DNA from: Phil1 sp963643205
GTDB taxonomy: Bacteria; Bacillota; Clostridia; Christensenellales; CAG-138
DNA length: 45,710 bases
NCBI GenBank assembly: GCA_963643205.1
Contig: CAVIJJ010000014.1
Span: 1-45,710 of the forward strand
Direction: 5' to 3'
Part shown: one piece after another, positions 8,712 through 17,444 of the stretch
Layout of the letters: the number at the start of each line of letters is the position of its first letter
Numbering within the stretch: position 1 is the stretch's first letter
The notes under the pieces: model-generated
The model's database searches: none
What the model was told of the DNA's origin: nothing
What the model saw: the letters and a program-made list of their open reading frames with translations, nothing else
Made by a program: the position numbers and the translations under genes

Positions 8712-10262
8712 TTATATATTTGTTTGCTCGCCGATGGCATCCTTTGCCGCGACCACGACTTTTTTATCGTAGCAGGCAAATACGGATTCAACATAGTCCT
8801 TATCGGGCGCAGGTGTAATCAGGCTCACAACAGGCACTATGATAAGCCCCGCCAACATGCAGAAAGCTCCCGCATTTATCGGCGACTGCAAAATTTCAGG
8901 GAAATACGCGCGCCAGAATATGTTCGCCAGCATAACAGCCGTTGAAAACACAAAGCTGCAAAGGCATGCGGCCTTGGTGGTGCGCTTAAAGTAAAGGCTG
9001 CACAGGAACGGGGCCAGGAATGCACCGGCCAGCGCGCCCCACGATATGCCCATAAGCTGGGCAATAAATGTTACGGCGGAGTTGTGCTGAATAAGCGCAA
9101 GCACCACCGAAATGGCGATGAACACGGCTATAAGCGCGCGAATCGTGCGAATCTGGCGCTTTTCATCCATGTTCTTCACAATTGTATCTTTCAGAAAGTC
9201 CAGCGTCAAGGTTGAACTTGAGGCCAGAACAAGCGAGGATAAAGTGGACATGGAAGCCGACAGCACCAGTATTATCACAACCGCCGTAAGGAACGGCGAA
9301 AGGTTGGAAAGCATGGCGGGGATTATGGCGTCGTAGCCGTCCGATGCGATATCCACCCTGTCCGAAAACAGCCTGCCGAAGCCGCCCAAAAAGTAGCAGC
9401 CGCCGGAAACCACAAGCGCGAACAGCGTTGATATAAGCGTGCCCTTGCCAATGTCGTGCTCGGACTTGATGGAATAGAATTTCTGCACCATCTGCGGAAG
9501 GCCCCATGTGCCAAGGCTTGTTAGGAGCACAACGCCTAAAAGTCCCGCAGGGTCAGGCCCGAAAAAGGAGGCGAACGCGCCGGGAGTTGTACTGGCCGCG
9601 GCGTCCTCAACCCTTGCCAGGCTGTCCAGCGCCGCCATAAAGCCGCCCTGATCCTTCAAAACGGCCGCTATAACGGCAACTATGCCAACTAGCATTATAA
9701 TGCCCTGAATAAAGTCGTTTATGGCCGTTGCCATATATCCGCCGGCTATAACGTATATGCCCGTAAGCACGGCCATGGCTATTACGCAAATTGAATAGTC
9801 TATGTTGAACGCCATGCCGAACAGGCGGGAAAGGCCGTTGTAAAGCGATGCCGTGTACGGAATAAGGAATATGAATATTATTACCGAAGAGGCAAGCTTA
9901 AGCGCCCTGCTGTTGAAGCGCTTGCCGAAAAACTCCGGCATCGTGGCGCTGTCAAGGCACTGGGACATAATGCGCGTGCGCCTGCCGAGAACCGCCCACG
10001 CGAGCAGCGATCCCAAAAGCGCGTTGCCTATGCCGGCCCATGTTGCGGCTATGCCGTATTTCCAGCCGAACTGGCCCGCGTAGCCCACGAACACAACAGC
10101 GGAAAAGTACGATGTGCCGTAAGCGAAGGCCGTAAGCCAGGGGCCAACGCTGCGCCCGCCCAGCACAAAGCCGCGAACGTCAGTCGCGTGCTTGCGGCAG
10201 TACAGGCCTATGAATATCATAACGGCAAAGAATACTACAAGCAGAAAAATCTTTATGAACAT
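8712..10262 (-). CDS. Sodium:solute symporter family transporter
   Basis: About 516 residues with a dozen or more hydrophobic segments, matching the SSS/SLC5 fold. Recognisable parts are TM1-2 (FVLGGRSVGPWLTAFAYGTS), GWKYGIAATWAGIGNALLG, the TM5 region IAGGYMATAINDFIQG and the Na+-site region SASMSTLSSLVLASSS. An in-frame ATG at 10295 would overlap the preceding gene; the ATG at 10262 is preferred because AAGGG precedes it and it leaves a clean 10-base gap. As the second gene of an operon for aryl acids, it probably imports an arylacetate or related carboxylate with Na+. This is inference from context; family members also carry proline, pantothenate and short fatty acids. Confidence 0.88.
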   Translation of the reverse strand: MFIKIFLLVVFFAVMIFIGLYCRKHATDVRGFVLGGRSVGPWLTAFAYGTSYFSAVVFVGYAGQFGWKYGIAATWAGIGNALLGSLLAWAVLGRRTRIMSQCLDSATMPEFFGKRFNSRALKLASSVIIFIFLIPYTASLYNGLSRLFGMAFNIDYSICVIAMAVLTGIYVIAGGYMATAINDFIQGIIMLVGIVAVIAAVLKDQGGFMAALDSLARVEDAAASTTPGAFASFFGPDPAGLLGVVLLTSLGTWGLPQMVQKFYSIKSEHDIGKGTLISTLFALVVSGGCYFLGGFGRLFSDRVDIASDGYDAIIPAMLSNLSPFLTAVVIILVLSASMSTLSSLVLASSSTLTLDFLKDTIVKNMDEKRQIRTIRALIAVFIAISVVLALIQHNSAVTFIAQLMGISWGALAGAFLAPFLCSLYFKRTTKAACLCSFVFSTAVMLANIFWRAYFPEILQSPINAGAFCMLAGLIIVPVVSLITPAPDKDYVESVFACYDKKVVVAAKDAIGEQTNI

Positions 10263-10272
10263 AGGTTTACCC

Positions 10273-11910
10273 TTATGACTTCGTCTGCTCTTCAACCAGC
10301 CTTCCGCCGCAATAAATCTGCCTTAAAACAGGCTTCTCTATCTTGCCCGTCGGGTTGCGCGGAACGGTTGCGAATATTATGCGGCGGGGGCGCTTATAGC
10401 GCGGCAGCTCGCTGCAGAAGGCGCGTATCTCGTCCTCCGTGCACGTTACGCCATCCTTGCATTCTATTATGGCGGCGGCAATCTCGCCAAGCCTATGGTC
10501 GGGAAGACCTATTACGGCAACATCCTTTATCTTGTCATACCTGCGCAGGAAGTCCTCTATCTGCACGGGATAAAGATTTTCTCCGCCGGATATTATAACG
10601 TCCTTCTTGCGGTCCACAAGGTATATAAAGCCTTCCTCGTCCTCGCGCGCCATGTCGCCGGTCCAAAGCCAGTCACCGTGCAGAATCTCGTCCGTGGCCT
10701 TTTGGTTTTTGTAGTAGCATTTCATAACGCCCGGGCCCTTTACGGCAAGCTCACCTATCTCGCCCTGCTTCACGTCGTTGCCCCGCTCGTCTATTATGCG
10801 GGTTTCCCAAAGGTAACCGGCCTTGCCTATCGCGCCGACCTTTTCTATGTTGTCCACGCCAAGGTGCACGCAGCCGGGGCCTATGGATTCGCTAAGGCCG
10901 TAGTTGGTATCGTATTTATGACGGGGGAAGTACTTAAGCCAGCGCTTTATAAGGCTGGGCGGCACGGGCTGAGCGCCTATGTGCATAAGCCTCCACTGGT
11001 CAAGCAGGTAATGGTCCAAATTTATGCGGCCGGAATCTATCGCGTCCAGTATGTCCTGCGCCCAGGGCACAAGCAGCCATACTATGGTGCACTTTTCCTC
11101 CGTAACCGTGCGCAGTATCCATTCGGGTTTTACGCCGCGCAGAAGCACCGCCTTGCTGCCGGAAATAAGGCTGCCGAACCAGTGCATTTTGGCGCCGGTA
11201 TGGTAGAGCGGGGGAATGCAGAGAAACACGTCGTCCCTCGTCTGGCCGTGGTGGTGCTGCTCTGTCATGCTGGAGCACAGGAGCGCCCTGTGGCGGTGCA
11301 GTATGGCCTTGGGGAAGCCGGTTGTGCCGGATGAAAAGTATATTGCCGCGTCATCATCTTCAGTCAGTGCGACAGGGGGAACCTCAGGCGAGCAGAAGCC
11401 CATAAGCGTGCGGCAGTCCTCGGCGTAATCGGGCACGTTGCGGCCAACGAACAGGCGGATTTTAACCTTTGTAAGGCTTTCCTGTATGGGGTCAAGGCGG
11501 CTTACGAATTCGGGTCCGAACACAAGCACCTCTACGTCCGCCAGGTCAAGGCAGTATGATATTTCGTCCGAAGCGTAGCGGAAGTTAAGCGGCACCGCAA
11601 CGCAGCCGGCCTTAAGTATGCCAAAGTATATCGGCAGCCACTCAAGGCAGTTCATAAGCAGAATGCCAACCTTTGTGCCGCGCTTTACGCCGCGGCTTAA
11701 AAGAAAGTTGGCGAAGCGGTTGGCGCGGTTGTCAAAGTCACGCCAGGAAATCTCGCGCCTGTAGGGGGCTTCCGGCTGCGCCTGCGCAATAAGGCTTGCC
11801 TCGCGCCATGTAACTGCGCTGTCCCTCTCCTCAGATGGGTTCACCTCAACAAGCGCCGTGTCAGGCCCGTAAAGCCTTGCGTTCCGTTCGAGAAAATCCG
11901 TAATAACCAT
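10273..11910 (-). CDS. AMP-dependent acyl/aryl-CoA synthetase
   Basis: ANL-superfamily ligase, 545 residues. Motifs are the P-loop YFSSGTTGFPKAILH, the A5 motif YGLSESIGPG, the adenylate-binding and hinge region WTGDMAREDEEGFIYLVDRKKDVIISGGENLYP, and the catalytic Lys motif RNPTGKIEKPV. It is of the fatty-acyl/aryl type and quite different from the PaaK encoded four genes further on, so the operon has two distinct ligases. The longer reading frame begins within the T-box terminator; the start at 11910 is chosen because AAAGGAG lies seven bases or so before it. First gene of the T-box operon. Probably activates an aryl or branched carboxylic acid; substrate unproven. Confidence 0.9.
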   Translation of the reverse strand: MVITDFLERNARLYGPDTALVEVNPSEERDSAVTWREASLIAQAQPEAPYRREISWRDFDNRANRFANFLLSRGVKRGTKVGILLMNCLEWLPIYFGILKAGCVAVPLNFRYASDEISYCLDLADVEVLVFGPEFVSRLDPIQESLTKVKIRLFVGRNVPDYAEDCRTLMGFCSPEVPPVALTEDDDAAIYFSSGTTGFPKAILHRHRALLCSSMTEQHHHGQTRDDVFLCIPPLYHTGAKMHWFGSLISGSKAVLLRGVKPEWILRTVTEEKCTIVWLLVPWAQDILDAIDSGRINLDHYLLDQWRLMHIGAQPVPPSLIKRWLKYFPRHKYDTNYGLSESIGPGCVHLGVDNIEKVGAIGKAGYLWETRIIDERGNDVKQGEIGELAVKGPGVMKCYYKNQKATDEILHGDWLWTGDMAREDEEGFIYLVDRKKDVIISGGENLYPVQIEDFLRRYDKIKDVAVIGLPDHRLGEIAAAIIECKDGVTCTEDEIRAFCSELPRYKRPRRIIFATVPRNPTGKIEKPVLRQIYCGGRLVEEQTKS

Positions 11911-11937
11911 TTTTTGCTCCTTTTCTGCAGCGGATAC

Positions 11938-12203
11938 AAAAAAACGCCCGCTGCACATTTTATAGTGCAGAGGACGAGAATTCCCGTGGTACCACCTCTA
12001 TTTACCGCTCGCGCGGCCTCATGGGCACAAACATGCCCCTGCGCTGTATCGGGCGCGCCCGTCTCCGCCTACTTGCGACTCGCGTGTTCGGGAAGCTGCT
12101 CGGAAAGGTATTCGGCCGGGATGTCTGTACTGCCTTGCACCAAACGGCAGCTCTCTGAACAGGGGAATCGGGGCTTACTTGGTTTCGTCATCGCATTTAA
12201 TGA
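11938..12203 (-). promoter_or_regulatory. T-box leader (tRNA-sensing riboswitch)
   Basis: Read on the - strand, the leader has the T-box GGTGGTACCACG (11996-11985), the Stem I AGTA internal-loop motif (12179-12176), and the distal AGAGAG bulge with a GGTGCAA-type apical loop on the stem CTGCC/GGCAG. The specifier loop is CGAATACC, whose best reading by the GAA-NNN pattern is UAC (Tyr) at 12110-12108. It ends in a strong terminator: 12-base stem CGTCCTCTGCAC with GTGCAGCGGGCG, one mismatch, then seven T (11944-11938). Uncharged cognate tRNA should stabilise the antiterminator and turn on the seven downstream genes. The base after UAC is C, not the usual purine, so the specifier assignment is moderate; AAU is the alternative. 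Confidence 0.93.
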
Positions 12204-12208
12204 CAAAG

Positions 12209-12237
12209 ACTTTAGCACTTTTTTTCGAGCCGGTCAA
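12209..12237 (-). promoter_or_regulatory. Promoter of the T-box arylacetate operon
   Basis: On the - strand: -35 TTGACC (12237-12232), 17-base spacer, -10 TAAAGT (12214-12209). It would start transcription at about 12202, just at the foot of Stem I of the T-box. Confidence 0.8.
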
Positions 12238-12296
12238 TAGAAAAATTCAATTTTTTGCCCCAAAAAAGCGATAATGTTTTATCACTTGGCCGAATA

Positions 12297-12325
12297 TGAA
12301 AAGGGCGCGGTTTTGCGCCGCGCCC
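12297..12325 (-). terminator. Terminator at the end of the glycine operon
   Basis: GC-rich hairpin with arms GGGCGCG (12303-12309) and CGCGCCC (12319-12325), followed in the - direction by a short T run (12302-12299). It lies about 25 bases after the lpdA stop and upstream of the T-box operon promoter, separating the two operons. Confidence 0.75.
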
Positions 12326-12348
12326 GTAATGGGAAAAGTATCAAAGAA

Positions 12349-13731
12349 TTATTTGCCAAGCTTTGCGGAAAGCTCCTCAAGCGCCGCGTCAAGCGCCTCT
12401 TCATAGGTGGGATGCGGGCGCATCGCGCGAAGCAGCATATCGGGAGTCATTTCGTTGGCTATTGCCTCGGAAAGCTGGCTTATCATGTCCGTCGCGTGTT
12501 CGCACATAAGCTGCGCGCCTATAATGGCTCCTGTTTCCGCGTTTGCCACAAGCTTCATAAAGCTCCTGCCGCTGTCGCATATTATGGTGCGGGCGTTGGC
12601 GAACATGGTGCACTTTGCGGTTTTTGCGGGTATGCCCGCTTCCTTTGCCGCGGCCTCGGTAAGACCAACCGCCGCTATCTCGGGCTTGCAGTATACGCAG
12701 CCCGGAACAAGGTTCATGTTCACGCCGCTCTTCTTGCCGGCTATGAACTCGGCGCACGCCTTGCCCTGCGCCGCCGCCACGTGCGCCAGCTGAACGGGGG
12801 AGGATACGTCGCCTATGGCGTAAATGCCGTCCACGCTCGTTTTGAAGCTTTCGTCAACCGCCACGCGCCTGCCGTTCATGGCAAGGCTGAAGTCCTCGCC
12901 GAAAAGCCCCTCGTTGTAGGGCCGCCTGCCTATGGCGCAAAGCACAAGCTCGCCCTGTGCGCTCGCGGCGTTCCCCTTCTGGGTAAAGCATACGTTAAGC
13001 CCTTCTTCGGTTTTTTCAACCTTTTCAACCATGGCTCCGGTGAATATGGAAGCGCCCTGCTTTTTAAGCAGCTGCGCCAGGTTTTGCCCAAGCTCGCGGT
13101 CCATGTTCGGCAGCAGCCTGTCCAGCCCCTCAACTATGCTGACCTTTGTGCCCAGGTCTATGAAGAACGTTGCAAGCTCAACGCCTATTACGCCGCCGCC
13201 TATAATAACAAGCGTTTCGGGCAGCTTATCAAGGCCGGACAGAAGCTCGTCGCTCGTAACCACGCCCTCAAGCTCAAGCCCGGGTATGGGCGGCCTTGCG
13301 GGCACGGAGCCTGTGGCGATTATAATATTGTCCGCCGTGTATTCGCCCGCGTTTTCACCGCTTACGGTTACCTTGCCCTGCGCCGTAATCGTTCCCTTGC
13401 CGTGTATAAAATCAACCTTCGCGGCCTTAAAGAGGGACTCTATGCCGCCGCGCAGCTTTTCCACGGTTTGATTCTTAAAGTTAAATAGCTCGCTTAAGTC
13501 AACCTTGGCTTCGCTTATGTGCACTCCCATGCGGCCGGCGTTTACAGCCTCCGCATAAACGCCGGAGGCGTGCAGCAGCGCTTTTGTGGGCACGCAGCCG
13601 CGGTTAAGGCACGTTCCGCCGCACTCGCGGTTTTCTATAACGGCAGTTTTCAGCCCAAGCTTCGCCGCGCTCAGCGCCGCGGTGTAGCCGCCCGGGCCTG
13701 CGCCTATTACAATCAGTTGATAATCGCTCAT
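12349..13731 (-). CDS. lpdA: Dihydrolipoyl dehydrogenase (glycine cleavage L protein)
   Basis: 460 residues. FAD motif IGAGPGGYTAAL at residues 9-20, redox disulfide Cys41/Cys46 in GGTCLNRGCVPTK, second GxGxxG for NAD in VIIGGGVIGVELA, FAD-binding YAIGDV, and the C-terminal HPTYEEAL carrying the catalytic His. It reoxidises the dihydrolipoyl arm of GcvH with NAD+. There is no fused lipoyl domain. The frame could begin at 13785, but that start overlaps lplA; the ATG at 13731 has GAAAGG upstream and leaves seven bases after lplA. Last gene of the glycine operon. Confidence 0.95.
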   Translation of the reverse strand: MSDYQLIVIGAGPGGYTAALSAAKLGLKTAVIENRECGGTCLNRGCVPTKALLHASGVYAEAVNAGRMGVHISEAKVDLSELFNFKNQTVEKLRGGIESLFKAAKVDFIHGKGTITAQGKVTVSGENAGEYTADNIIIATGSVPARPPIPGLELEGVVTSDELLSGLDKLPETLVIIGGGVIGVELATFFIDLGTKVSIVEGLDRLLPNMDRELGQNLAQLLKKQGASIFTGAMVEKVEKTEEGLNVCFTQKGNAASAQGELVLCAIGRRPYNEGLFGEDFSLAMNGRRVAVDESFKTSVDGIYAIGDVSSPVQLAHVAAAQGKACAEFIAGKKSGVNMNLVPGCVYCKPEIAAVGLTEAAAKEAGIPAKTAKCTMFANARTIICDSGRSFMKLVANAETGAIIGAQLMCEHATDMISQLSEAIANEMTPDMLLRAMRPHPTYEEALDAALEELSAKLGK

Positions 13732-13738
13732 GTTGTTG

Positions 13739-14728
13739 TTACCTTTCTGTTTCCCTTGTAAGCATTTGGCATATATCGAGAGCATACGGCGCGCATTCTT
13801 TTACGCTCTTCACCCTTTCACAAAGGCTTTCCGCCCTAAAAGGGCAGTCCGTCAAAGCCGTGGACAGGGGGGAGGCAAACTCAAAATCCATCGCGTCCGT
13901 ATAAACCGCCGCGCTTTTGCAAACGCCGCCGAGAACATTCAGCTTTATAACAAGCTCGCCCCAATTGAATTTGCTTTCAAGGCTCAGCGTAAATTCCGGA
14001 TCCTTGCCGTATATCCAGTCCTCCCCGGCAAAAAAGCTTCGGTTCCGCTCTATTGCCGCTTCATCAAGCCTATCGGGGCCTATTTCCTCAACCCGCTCGC
14101 CGTAAACGGACGAAAACGCCTCTATCATTGCGGCGTTCATGCCCTCAACGGTAAGGCCGGGCACAAGCTCGCAAAGGTTTATAACCCTTGCTCGTGCCGA
14201 CTCAACGCCCTTTGATTGAAGCTTAAGCTTGGACGGCGCAAGATATTTTGTCATCGCGTCCATATCGGCGTTTATAAGCAATGTGCCATTATGAAATCGC
14301 TTTCCGGCGTGGGAATAAAAAGAATTGCCCGAAAATTTGCGGCCCGCGGCGAGTATGTCGTTTCTGCCGGATATGCCCGCGTCTATGCCAAGGCTTTTGC
14401 AGGCCTCAACTATAACGCTCTGCTGTTTTGATTGGTTGTAGCTTTGGGCATCGGTGCTGAACGTAAAATTCAGATTGCCCATGTCGTGATAAACGGCGCC
14501 TCCGCCGGAAAGGCGGCGCGCAAGCGCGCCGCCGTCTTCCTTCAGCTTAGCCGTACGGCATTCCCTCAGGGCGTTCTGGTTGCGCCCTATCACAACCGTG
14601 TGCCTGTTCTGCCAAAGAAACATTATTGCCTCGTTTGGCTTAACCGTGTCCGTAAGGTATTTTTCCGTGGCCAGGTTGTAATACGGGTCCGTACTTCGGC
14701 TTATATGGAATAAAAGAGTATACTTCAT
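13739..14728 (-). CDS. lplA: Lipoate-protein ligase A
   Basis: 329 residues with both the catalytic BPL/LplA domain and the C-terminal accessory domain. Motifs are FLWQNRHTVVIGRNQNA, RRLSGGGAVYHDMGNLNFTF, and KFSGNSFYSHAGKRFHNGTLL. It attaches lipoate, via lipoyl-AMP, to the acceptor lysine, here presumably Lys63 of GcvH. Its ATG overlaps the gcvPB stop (ATGA), indicating translational coupling. Placement in the operon means the H protein and its lipoylating enzyme are made together; it suggests lipoate scavenging, though a biosynthetic route elsewhere cannot be excluded. Confidence 0.93.
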   Translation of the reverse strand: MKYTLLFHISRSTDPYYNLATEKYLTDTVKPNEAIMFLWQNRHTVVIGRNQNALRECRTAKLKEDGGALARRLSGGGAVYHDMGNLNFTFSTDAQSYNQSKQQSVIVEACKSLGIDAGISGRNDILAAGRKFSGNSFYSHAGKRFHNGTLLINADMDAMTKYLAPSKLKLQSKGVESARARVINLCELVPGLTVEGMNAAMIEAFSSVYGERVEEIGPDRLDEAAIERNRSFFAGEDWIYGKDPEFTLSLESKFNWGELVIKLNVLGGVCKSAAVYTDAMDFEFASPLSTALTDCPFRAESLCERVKSVKECAPYALDICQMLTRETER

Positions 14729-16125
14729 TCCTTAACGTAGCGCAGTATGGGGTTGCGCGCCGCGCGAACCTCGTCGGGCCTGCCGATCTGCGCGTTGTGC
14801 GGAGCGGTCTTCATGTACTCGGGGTCCTTGTGCGCAAGCTCATAAAGCGACCTGAACGCCTCTGCCGCCTCGTCCAGAGTATCCTTGCTCTCGGTTTCGG
14901 TAGGCTCAAGCATAAGCGCCTCGTGCACTATAAGCGGGAAATACATCGTGGGCGGATGAATGCCGCGGTCTATAAGTGACTTTGCGACATCAAGCGCGTT
15001 CACGCCCGTTTCCTTTTCAAATTTGCTAAGATCCAGCACGAACTCGTGCATGCAAATCCTGTCAAACGCGGGCTCAAACGTGCCCTGTATGGCGCGCATA
15101 AGGTAGTTCGCGTTAAGCACGGCGTTCTTTGCCGCCTCGGGTATGCCCTCCTTGCCAAGGGTGAGCATGTAAGTAAGCGCCTTTACAACAACAAGGAAGT
15201 TGCCGGCAAAGCTTCTTACCTGCAGCTTGCCGCCGCTCATAAGGGCGGACGCGGGCAGGAATTCCTTAAGGAAAGCCTTGCAGCCTACGGCACCCGCGCC
15301 GGGGCCGCCGCCGCCGTGAGGAGTGGCAAACGTTTTATGCAGGTTCATGTGGATGCAGTCAAAGCCCATGTCGCCCGGACGAACAACGCCCATTACGGCG
15401 TTAAGGTTCGCTCCGTCGTAGTAGCAAAGGCCGCCCGCCTCGTGCACAAGCCTGGTAATCTCAAGTATGTTTTCGTCGAATATGCCAACGGTGTTCGGGT
15501 TGGTCAGCATAAGGCCGGCGGTGTCCTCTCCAAGAACCGCCTTAAGCGCCTCAAGGTCAACGCAGCCGTCGGGCGCGCTGGGTATATTCACAACCTCGTA
15601 GCCGCACATTGCCGCCGTGGCGGGGTTGGTTCCGTGGGCGGAATCGGGCACTATTATCTTGGTGCGCTTCTTGTCGTTGCGGGAATCGTGATACTGCTTT
15701 ATGAGCAGCACGCCGGTGAACTCGCCGTGCGCGCCCGCCGCGGGCTGGAACGTCATGGCGTCCATGCCGCTTATCTCGCAAAGATATTCGCTTGCGGTAT
15801 CAAGCACCTTTTTGCAGCCCTTTACGGTATGCTCCGGCGCAAGGGGATGGATGGCCGTAAAGCCCTCAAGGGAGGCCATTTCCTCGTCTACGCGGGGATT
15901 GTACTTCATGGTGCAGGAGCCCAGGGGATAGAAGCCGCAGTTCACGCCGTGCACGCGCTTGCAAAGCTGCGTATAGTGGCGGCTTATGTCCGTTTCGCTC
16001 ATCTCGGGCAGATCAAGATCGCTCTTTCTTGCAAGGCAGCCGCAAAGCTCAACTTTTTCAACGTCGCATTCGGGCAGCACGCTCATGCCGCGGCCCTTTA
16101 CGCTTTTTTCAAATATAAGCTTCAT
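14725..16125 (-). CDS. gcvPB: Glycine dehydrogenase (decarboxylating) subunit 2
   Basis: 466 residues, the PLP-bearing half of the split P protein. The PLP lysine is Lys264 in NLHKTFATPHGGGGPG; VNCGFYPLGSCTMKYNPR and EPTETESKDTLD are also typical of GcvPB. With GcvPA it decarboxylates glycine and passes the aminomethyl group to lipoyl-GcvH. Start overlaps the gcvPA stop by four bases, and its stop overlaps lplA by four bases. Split P proteins are common in Firmicutes and archaea. Confidence 0.96.
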   Translation of the reverse strand: MKLIFEKSVKGRGMSVLPECDVEKVELCGCLARKSDLDLPEMSETDISRHYTQLCKRVHGVNCGFYPLGSCTMKYNPRVDEEMASLEGFTAIHPLAPEHTVKGCKKVLDTASEYLCEISGMDAMTFQPAAGAHGEFTGVLLIKQYHDSRNDKKRTKIIVPDSAHGTNPATAAMCGYEVVNIPSAPDGCVDLEALKAVLGEDTAGLMLTNPNTVGIFDENILEITRLVHEAGGLCYYDGANLNAVMGVVRPGDMGFDCIHMNLHKTFATPHGGGGPGAGAVGCKAFLKEFLPASALMSGGKLQVRSFAGNFLVVVKALTYMLTLGKEGIPEAAKNAVLNANYLMRAIQGTFEPAFDRICMHEFVLDLSKFEKETGVNALDVAKSLIDRGIHPPTMYFPLIVHEALMLEPTETESKDTLDEAAEAFRSLYELAHKDPEYMKTAPHNAQIGRPDEVRAARNPILRYVKE

Positions 16126-17441
16126 TTCGCAAGCACCTCCTTAACAATTTCGGCGGTTTTATCCAGCGCCTCGCGGGAAGCCTTTTCGGTAGCGCACCAA
16201 AGCACGCCGCCGTCGTAGGGCAGTCCGCCAAGTATTCCGTTGGCCTCAAGCGCGCTGAGAACTTCGTCAACGCGGGGCATATCAAGCAGGAACTCGTGGA
16301 AATATTCGCCCGTGTAGCGCATTGAAACGCCGGGCAGCGCGCAGAGCGCCTTGGCAAGGTAGTGCGCCTTTGCCATGGATTGGCTCGCCGCTTCCTTCAT
16401 GCCGTCGGGACCCATGGCCGCCATGTAAAGGCCGGCCGTAAGGGCGCAGAGCGCCTCGTTTGAGCAGATGTTGCTGCTGGCCTTTTCGCGGCGTATGTGC
16501 TGCTCCCTCGCCTGAAGGGAAAGAACAAAGCAGCGCTCGCCGCGGCTGTCAACCGTCTGGCCAACTATGCGGCCGGGCAGCTTGCGCATGTGCTTTGCGG
16601 TGGTAGCCATAAAGCCAAGGTACGGTCCGCCGTAGCTTAGCGGCATGCCGAGGGGCTGGCCTTCGCCAACGGCCACGTCCGCGCCGCACTCGGCAGGGGT
16701 TTTCATAATCGCGAGCGCGATGGGGTTGCAGCCCATCACGAACATGGCGCCAGCCTCATGAGCGGCCTTGCCAAGCTCCTCCGCGTCCTCAAAAAGGCCG
16801 AAGAAGTTGGGCTGCTGCATATAAAAGCTTGCCACGTCGCCCGCCGAAAGCATTTCCTTAAGCGCGTCAATGTCCGTTTTGCCGTCCTTCGCGGGAACTA
16901 TCCTAAGCTCGTCATTGGTGCCGTAGCAATAGGTTTTAACGGTGTTTATAACGTCCGGATGGGCGGCCGCGGAAATAAGCGTAACGCGGTGCTTCCTGTC
17001 GCGGCACATGGCGGCGGCTTCCGCGGCGGCGGTAGCGCCGTCGTATACCGAAGCGTTTGAAACATCCATGCCGGTAAGGGCACAGATCATGGTCTGATAC
17101 TCGAATATGGACTGCAGAATGCCCTGGCTCATCTCCGCCTGGTAGGGGGTATACGCCGTAAGGAACTCCTCCTTCGCGGGAATATACTTTACTATGGACG
17201 GAATGTAGTGGTCGTAGGCACCCGCGCCGCGAAGCACCGTTGAGAAAACGGTATTCTCGTTCGCCATTTGGCGAACCGCACGGGAGGTTTCAAGCTCGCT
17301 CATGCCCTTCGGCAGATCCGGACCGTTTTCAAGGTACATTTCCTCGGGAACGTCTTTATAAAGCTGCTTGAAATCACTAAGCCCTATTGAGCGGAGCATC
17401 TGCTGCTGCTCAGCCTCTGTTGAGGGTATATAGTGACCCAT
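16122..17441 (-). CDS. gcvPA: Glycine dehydrogenase (decarboxylating) subunit 1
   Basis: 439 residues, the non-PLP half of the split P protein. Typical stretches are HYIPSTEAEQQQMLRSIG at the N-terminus, RGAGAYDHYIPS, TAYTPYQAEMSQGILQ, ALTGMDVSNASVYDG and SYGGPYLGFMA. GGAG for this gene is provided by the last codons of gcvH (GAGGAG), four bases upstream, so the two are tightly coupled. Confidence 0.96.
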   Translation of the reverse strand: MGHYIPSTEAEQQQMLRSIGLSDFKQLYKDVPEEMYLENGPDLPKGMSELETSRAVRQMANENTVFSTVLRGAGAYDHYIPSIVKYIPAKEEFLTAYTPYQAEMSQGILQSIFEYQTMICALTGMDVSNASVYDGATAAAEAAAMCRDRKHRVTLISAAAHPDVINTVKTYCYGTNDELRIVPAKDGKTDIDALKEMLSAGDVASFYMQQPNFFGLFEDAEELGKAAHEAGAMFVMGCNPIALAIMKTPAECGADVAVGEGQPLGMPLSYGGPYLGFMATTAKHMRKLPGRIVGQTVDSRGERCFVLSLQAREQHIRREKASSNICSNEALCALTAGLYMAAMGPDGMKEAASQSMAKAHYLAKALCALPGVSMRYTGEYFHEFLLDMPRVDEVLSALEANGILGGLPYDGGVLWCATEKASREALDKTAEIVKEVLAK

Positions 17442-17444
17442 ATA

